64,000 bases of DNA, from contig NZ_JAKILU010000008.1 in assembly GCF_023283485.1 (NCBI RefSeq), positions 62,001 through 126,000 of the forward strand, given 5' to 3'. The DNA is from Shewanella glacialipiscicola (GTDB lineage: Bacteria; Pseudomonadota; Gammaproteobacteria; Enterobacterales; Shewanellaceae). A program made the position numbers and the translations under genes. The notes below the pieces were generated by a model that worked only from the letters and a program-made list of their open reading frames with translations, made no database searches and had not been told where the DNA came from. Shown here in pieces: positions 59,687 to 64,000 of the stretch (positions are counted from its first letter, which is position 1; every line of letters starts with the position of its first letter).

Positions 59687-62329
59687 TTACAGAGTACGAG
59701 CAATCTCGACTGTTTCGAATACTTCGATTTGGTCGCCTACGCGAACATCGTTGTAGTTCTTAACGCCAATACCACATTCCATACCATTGCGAACTTCCGC
59801 AACGTCATCTTTAAAGCGACGCAGCGATTCAAGTTCACCTTCGTAGATCACCACGTTATCACGTAGTACACGAATTGGTGCGCTACGCTTGATAAGGCCT
59901 TCGGTAACCATACAGCCAGCAATCGCACCCAGTTTAGGCGACTTAAATACGTCACGTACTTCAGCCAGACCAATAATCTGTTGCTTGAACTCTGGTGATA
60001 GCATACCCGTCATCGCAGCACGAACTTCGTCAATCAAGTGATAAATAACGCTGTAGTAGCGTAAATCTACACTTTCGCTGTCGATTGTCTTACGGGCCTG
60101 TGCATCCGCACGTACGTTAAAGCCAACCAGAATCGCGTTAGACGCTGCCGCTAAAGTGGCATCTGTTTCAGTAAGAGCACCCACACCGCGAGCGATGATG
60201 TTCACTTTAACTTCGTCAGTAGACAAGCCTGTTAACGAGTCAGTAATCGCTTCGAGTGAACCTTGTACGTCTGCTTTAAGAACGATGTTCAGTTCTTTCA
60301 CTTCGCCTTCAGTCATGTTCGCAAACATGTTTTCTAACTTAGATTTTTGCTGACGCGCTAATTTCACATCGCGGAACTTACCTTGACGATACAGGGCAAC
60401 TTCACGGGCTTTACGTTCGTCACGAACAACTGTTGCTTCATCACCTGCAGACGGTACGCCTGACAGACCCAGAATTTCAACAGGGATAGATGGACCCGCT
60501 TCAGTGATTGAGCGACCGTTCTCATCTTTCATTGCACGGATTTTACCGTACTCAAGACCACAAAGAACGATATCACCTTGGCGTAGCGTACCTTGTTGAA
60601 CCAGGATCGTAGCAACTGGGCCGCGACCCTTGTCCAATTGTGATTCAATAACCACACCAGCAGCCATACCATCACGTACTGCTTTCAGTTCGAGAACTTC
60701 AGCTTGTAGTAAGATACCTTCTAACAGTTCGTCAACGCCTTCACCTGTCTTAGCTGAAACGAAGGCAAACATGTTGTCTCCACCCCAATCTTCAGACATA
60801 ACACCGTGTTGTGACAATTCGCTCTTAACGCGATCGATATCCGCTTCCGGTTTATCCATCTTGTTCACTGCCACGATTAATGGCACGTTACCGGCTTTAG
60901 CATGTTGAATTGCTTCGATAGTCTGCGGCATTACACCGTCATCAGCAGCAACAACTAACACAACGATATCTGTTGCCTTGGCACCACGGGCACGCATAGC
61001 GGTAAACGCGGCATGACCTGGAGTATCAAGGAAAGTGATCATGCCGTTTTCGGTTTCTACATGGTATGCACCGATATGCTGCGTGATACCACCGGCTTCG
61101 CCAGCAGCCACTTTAGCGCGGCGAATATAATCAAGTAACGACGTTTTACCGTGGTCAACGTGACCCATGATAGTCACAACAGGTGCACGAGACTCTAGTT
61201 TGATACCATCTTCATCGTCACGATCTTGCATCACTTGATGCTCAAGTTCGTTATCGCGAATCAGCACAACTTTATGGCCCATTTCTTCAGCAACCATTTG
61301 GGCAGTCTCTTGATCCAACACTTGGTTGATCGTGACCATAGTACCCATTTTCATCATTTGCTTGATGATTTCGGTCGCTTTAACCGCCATTAAATGCGCT
61401 AGTTCAGCTACTGTCACAGTCTCACCGATACGTACATCACGACTAACGGCTGCCACAGGCTTATTAAAGCCGTGCGCCATAGATTCTGGTGCAGTACTGC
61501 GGTTACGCATGTGTTTTTCACGGCCGTCACGGGCATCTTTGCCGCCACGTTTCTTCGCATTTGTCTTGTTACGAGCACGACGTCCGCGTTTTTCTTCATC
61601 TAAATCAGACGTATCTTCAGCAGCACGAGCCACTTTAGATGTCGTGATATGATGATCACCATTCTTCTCGGCTTCTAAACGTTGGCGCTCTTCTTCGGCC
61701 CAACGCTTAGAGTGTTCTTCAGCCAATAAACGGGCTGTTTCAGCCGCTTTAGCCGCATCTTCGTCTTGCTTACGTTTAGTCGCCGCTTCTTGAGCCGCTT
61801 TCAAACGTTCAGCTTCTAGACGAGCGGCTTCAGCTTCTGGTGACACATCTTTAGCCACTTTCACTTCAGCTGCCGCTTTGGCTTTTGCCTTGGCTTCTGC
61901 TTCGGCCTTGGCTTTTGCATCTGCTTCAGCCTTAGCTTTTGCTGCCGCAGCAGCTTCCGCTTCAACCTTCGCTTTTGCCAAAGCTTCTGCTTCGGCTTTC
62001 GCTTCTTCTTCAGCCTTCAGAGTAGCCTCATTAGCATCACGCTTGACGAAAGTTCGTGTTTTACGAACTTCAACTTTAACATCTTTAGATTGACCACCAC
62101 TACCAGCCACACTTAGGGTCGATACGGTTTTACGCTGCAACGTCATTTTCGTTGGCGCATTTTCGCCACCGTGCTGCTTTTTCAGATAATCCAATAACTG
62201 CTGCTTTTCAGTTTCAGTTACGTTATCAGCTTGGTCTTTCTTAATTCCAGCCTGAGAGAATTGCTCAATCAGACGTTCAACACTTTTACCCACTTCCGTG
62301 GCCAATTTCTCTACGGTCGTATCTGCCAT
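59687..62329 (-). CDS. infB: InfB, translation initiation factor IF-2
   Basis: 880 aa. IF2N domain at the start, then a long Ala/Lys/Glu-rich helical linker (about residues 95-235), a second IF2N segment, and the GTPase (about 380-545: [24 protein letters not shown]). Domains II-IV follow. It delivers initiator tRNA to the 30S subunit. In E. coli shorter forms start inside the gene; whether that happens here cannot be read. It is 26 bp downstream of nusA. Confidence 0.98.
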   Translation of the reverse strand: MADTTVEKLATEVGKSVERLIEQFSQAGIKKDQADNVTETEKQQLLDYLKKQHGGENAPTKMTLQRKTVSTLSVAGSGGQSKDVKVEVRKTRTFVKRDANEATLKAEEEAKAEAEALAKAKVEAEAAAAAKAKAEADAKAKAEAEAKAKAKAAAEVKVAKDVSPEAEAARLEAERLKAAQEAATKRKQDEDAAKAAETARLLAEEHSKRWAEEERQRLEAEKNGDHHITTSKVARAAEDTSDLDEEKRGRRARNKTNAKKRGGKDARDGREKHMRNRSTAPESMAHGFNKPVAAVSRDVRIGETVTVAELAHLMAVKATEIIKQMMKMGTMVTINQVLDQETAQMVAEEMGHKVVLIRDNELEHQVMQDRDDEDGIKLESRAPVVTIMGHVDHGKTSLLDYIRRAKVAAGEAGGITQHIGAYHVETENGMITFLDTPGHAAFTAMRARGAKATDIVVLVVAADDGVMPQTIEAIQHAKAGNVPLIVAVNKMDKPEADIDRVKSELSQHGVMSEDWGGDNMFAFVSAKTGEGVDELLEGILLQAEVLELKAVRDGMAAGVVIESQLDKGRGPVATILVQQGTLRQGDIVLCGLEYGKIRAMKDENGRSITEAGPSIPVEILGLSGVPSAGDEATVVRDERKAREVALYRQGKFRDVKLARQQKSKLENMFANMTEGEVKELNIVLKADVQGSLEAITDSLTGLSTDEVKVNIIARGVGALTETDATLAAASNAILVGFNVRADAQARKTIDSESVDLRYYSVIYHLIDEVRAAMTGMLSPEFKQQIIGLAEVRDVFKSPKLGAIAGCMVTEGLIKRSAPIRVLRDNVVIYEGELESLRRFKDDVAEVRNGMECGIGVKNYNDVRVGDQIEVFETVEIARTL

Positions 62330-62355
62330 CAGTTAAATCCCCTCTGTTGATCGAC

Positions 62356-63855
62356 TTATGCTTCTTCGCCAAACCAACAGATATTGCGGGCTGCCATGAT
62401 GAGCTCACCTGCTTTTGCTTCTGTCAATTCTTCAATTTCGATCAAATCATCTATGCCTTGTTCAGCCAAGTCTTCTAGAGTCACAATACCTTTGCTAGCA
62501 AAAACATAGGCTAAGTGTCTATCAATACCTTCAAGTGCAAGTAACTCAGCACTTGGCTCCACACCATCGAGTGCTTCTTCAGTAGCGAGAGCTCGAGTCG
62601 AGATCGCCGCTTTTGCACGCTCACGTAAAGCTTCAACGAGATCTTCGTCAAAACCATCAATCGCCAATAATTCAGACACAGGTACATAAGCAACTTCTTC
62701 GAGCGACGTAAAGCCCTCATCCGCTAGTACTTGTGCAAAATCTTTATCGACATCCAGTGAGTTAACAAATAAATCAACCACCTTGGCGCTTTCGGCCTGG
62801 TGTTTCTTATTCATGTCTTCCACTGTCATTACGTTCAACACCCAACCTGTCAGTTGTGTCGCTAAACGTACGTTCTGGCCATTACGTCCAATGGCTTGTG
62901 CCAAACTATCAGGTTCAACGGCGATATCCATAGAATGGTTATCTTCGTCAACAATGATAGAGGCCACATCGGCTGGCGCCATAGCATTGATCACATATTG
63001 CGCTGGATTATCATCCCACAATACGATGTCAACACGCTCGCCACCCAGTTCATTTGATACAGCTTGAACACGCGCACCGCGCATACCCACACACGCACCG
63101 ATAGGATCGATACGGCGATCATTTGACTTAACGGCGATCTTAGCGCGAGCACCTGGATCACGGGCTGCGCCCATAATCTCAATCAGTTCGTCAGCAATTT
63201 CAGGTACTTCTACACGGAAAAGCTCGATCAGCATTTCAGGCTTAGTACGGCTTAAGAATAACTGTGCACCGCGAGCTTCAGGGCGTACTGAGTACAGTAA
63301 TGCACGTACACGGTCACCTGGACGGAAAGATTCACGTGAAATTAAATCTTCACGGAATAATACGCCATCAGCGTTATTACCTAAATCAACTACAACACTT
63401 TCACGTGTCGCCTTTTTTACGATACCGGTAATTAACTCACCTTCTTGGTCTTGGAATTGTTCCACTACCTGAGCGCGCTCAGCTTCACGTACTTTTTGTA
63501 CGATAACTTGCTTAGCAGTCTGAGTTGTAATACGGTCAAATACCACTGACTCGATATCGTCTTCAATAAACTCGCCCGGCTGAATATCCGGATTTTCGTA
63601 ACGTGCCGCTTCTAATGTGATTTCGCGATAAGGATTTTCTAATGCTTCACCGTGATCATCAACCACCATCCAACGACGGAATGTTTCATAGCCACCAGTT
63701 TTACGATCGATAGCAACACGTACGTCAATATCACCTTCGTATTTTTTCTTGGTTGCTGTGGCCAGAGCAGTCTCTAGCGCTTCAAAAATTTTCTCGCGAG
63801 GAACGGCTTTTTCGTTTGAAACCGCCTCAGCGACTAGCAGAATCTCTTTATTCAT
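62356..63855 (-). CDS. nusA: NusA, transcription elongation/termination factor
   Basis: 499 aa. N-terminal RNA-polymerase-binding domain, S1 domain ([20 protein letters not shown]), two KH domains ([40 protein letters not shown]) and two acidic repeats at the C-terminus. It acts in pausing, termination and antitermination. It lies in the rimP-nusA-infB-rbfA-truB-rpsO order typical of gammaproteobacteria. Confidence 0.98.
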   Translation of the reverse strand: MNKEILLVAEAVSNEKAVPREKIFEALETALATATKKKYEGDIDVRVAIDRKTGGYETFRRWMVVDDHGEALENPYREITLEAARYENPDIQPGEFIEDDIESVVFDRITTQTAKQVIVQKVREAERAQVVEQFQDQEGELITGIVKKATRESVVVDLGNNADGVLFREDLISRESFRPGDRVRALLYSVRPEARGAQLFLSRTKPEMLIELFRVEVPEIADELIEIMGAARDPGARAKIAVKSNDRRIDPIGACVGMRGARVQAVSNELGGERVDIVLWDDNPAQYVINAMAPADVASIIVDEDNHSMDIAVEPDSLAQAIGRNGQNVRLATQLTGWVLNVMTVEDMNKKHQAESAKVVDLFVNSLDVDKDFAQVLADEGFTSLEEVAYVPVSELLAIDGFDEDLVEALRERAKAAISTRALATEEALDGVEPSAELLALEGIDRHLAYVFASKGIVTLEDLAEQGIDDLIEIEELTEAKAGELIMAARNICWFGEEA

Positions 63856-63881
63856 CTATTGCCTCGTTCACCTTGAAACTA

Positions 63882-64000
63882 TCAAAACTTAGCGATTAAG
63901 TTGCCTTTACGGATGTTATCCAGGGCGACAACCAACTCTTTACCATTCGCTTTCAGTGACAGCATTTGCCCGTCAACTTTAGTGATGGCGCCTTTTAAAT
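63882..64000 (-). CDS. rimP: RimP, ribosome maturation factor, C-terminal end only
   Basis: The last 39 codons are in the window and end in [13 protein letters not shown], followed by a stop. The visible part ([28 protein letters not shown]) matches the C-terminal SH3-like domain of RimP. The N-terminal part lies beyond the window edge. Position upstream of nusA supports the call. Confidence 0.9.
   Translation of the reverse strand, partial: LKGAITKVDGQMLSLKANGKELVVALDNIRKGNLIAKF

Noticed and set aside
61880..62010. DNA tandem repeat in infB
   Set aside because: The repetition comes from the Ala-Lys-Glu-rich helical linker common to IF-2, not from an independent repeat array.
61878..62093. 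Ala/Ser/Phe-rich plus-strand ORF inside infB
   Set aside because: It is the antisense shadow of the Ala/Lys-rich IF-2 linker and only reflects its biased codons.

Overview
The window is chromosomal DNA of a marine or aquatic gammaproteobacterium, almost certainly Shewanella (S. oneidensis-like). The evidence is the torECAD operon with a pentahaem TorC, the adjacent torS/torT/torR genes with TTCATA-N4-TTCATA TorR boxes, the nupC-ompK-deoCABD block, and the rimP-nusA-infB-rbfA-truB-rpsO block. Species is inferred from gene content and order, not from a database match. No rRNA, tRNA, CRISPR array, insertion sequence or prophage was seen. Both window edges cut a gene: a GGDEF/EAL protein on the left and rimP on the right.

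Layout. 1-2.3 kb: a membrane GGDEF/EAL protein overlapping the gene for a periplasmic cupredoxin-like protein. 2.6-8.1 kb: an RND efflux pump (membrane fusion protein plus pump) divergent from a TetR-type regulator, with three identical-class palindromic operators between them. 8.2-11.9 kb: an OsmC-family protein, a decayed solute-binding-protein remnant, a LysR regulator divergent from an atypical adenylosuccinate synthetase paralogue, and a thioesterase. 11.9-14.4 kb: a GGDEF/EAL protein and an HDOD protein. 14.7-19 kb: a U32-family cluster with TrhP (YegQ), a ferredoxin, and UbiT/UbiU/UbiV of oxygen-independent ubiquinone synthesis. 19-24 kb: membrane proteins, a CBS protein and a purine permease with a structured leader.

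24.5-34.3 kb: complete trimethylamine N-oxide (TMAO) respiration. TorE and TorC pass electrons from the quinone pool to periplasmic TorA, TorD is the TorA chaperone, and TorT, TorS and TorR sense TMAO and activate torE. 34.4-42 kb: two PilZ proteins flanking radA, then an alpha/beta hydrolase and serB divergent from an AhpA/Smp-like membrane protein. 42-49.3 kb: uptake (NupC, OmpK/Tsx-like channel) and breakdown (DeoC, DeoA, DeoB, DeoD) of nucleosides. 49.4-53.1 kb: tatD, a small DUF5363 gene, prfC, nlpI. 53.2-64 kb: pnp, an inserted GGDEF/EAL gene on the opposite strand, then rpsO, truB, rbfA, infB, nusA and rimP.

Two themes stand out. One is anaerobic respiration: TMAO reductase and the O2-independent ubiquinone pathway lie within about 15 kb, with a candidate FNR-type site at ubiT/ubiU. 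The other is cyclic-di-GMP signalling: three GGDEF/EAL proteins, two PilZ proteins and an HDOD protein. The less ordinary items are a PurA paralogue with altered nucleotide-pocket residues, a three-way-junction RNA candidate ahead of the purine permease, a TetR operator array with 24-bp phasing, and a GGDEF/EAL gene that splits the usual rpsO-pnp pair.
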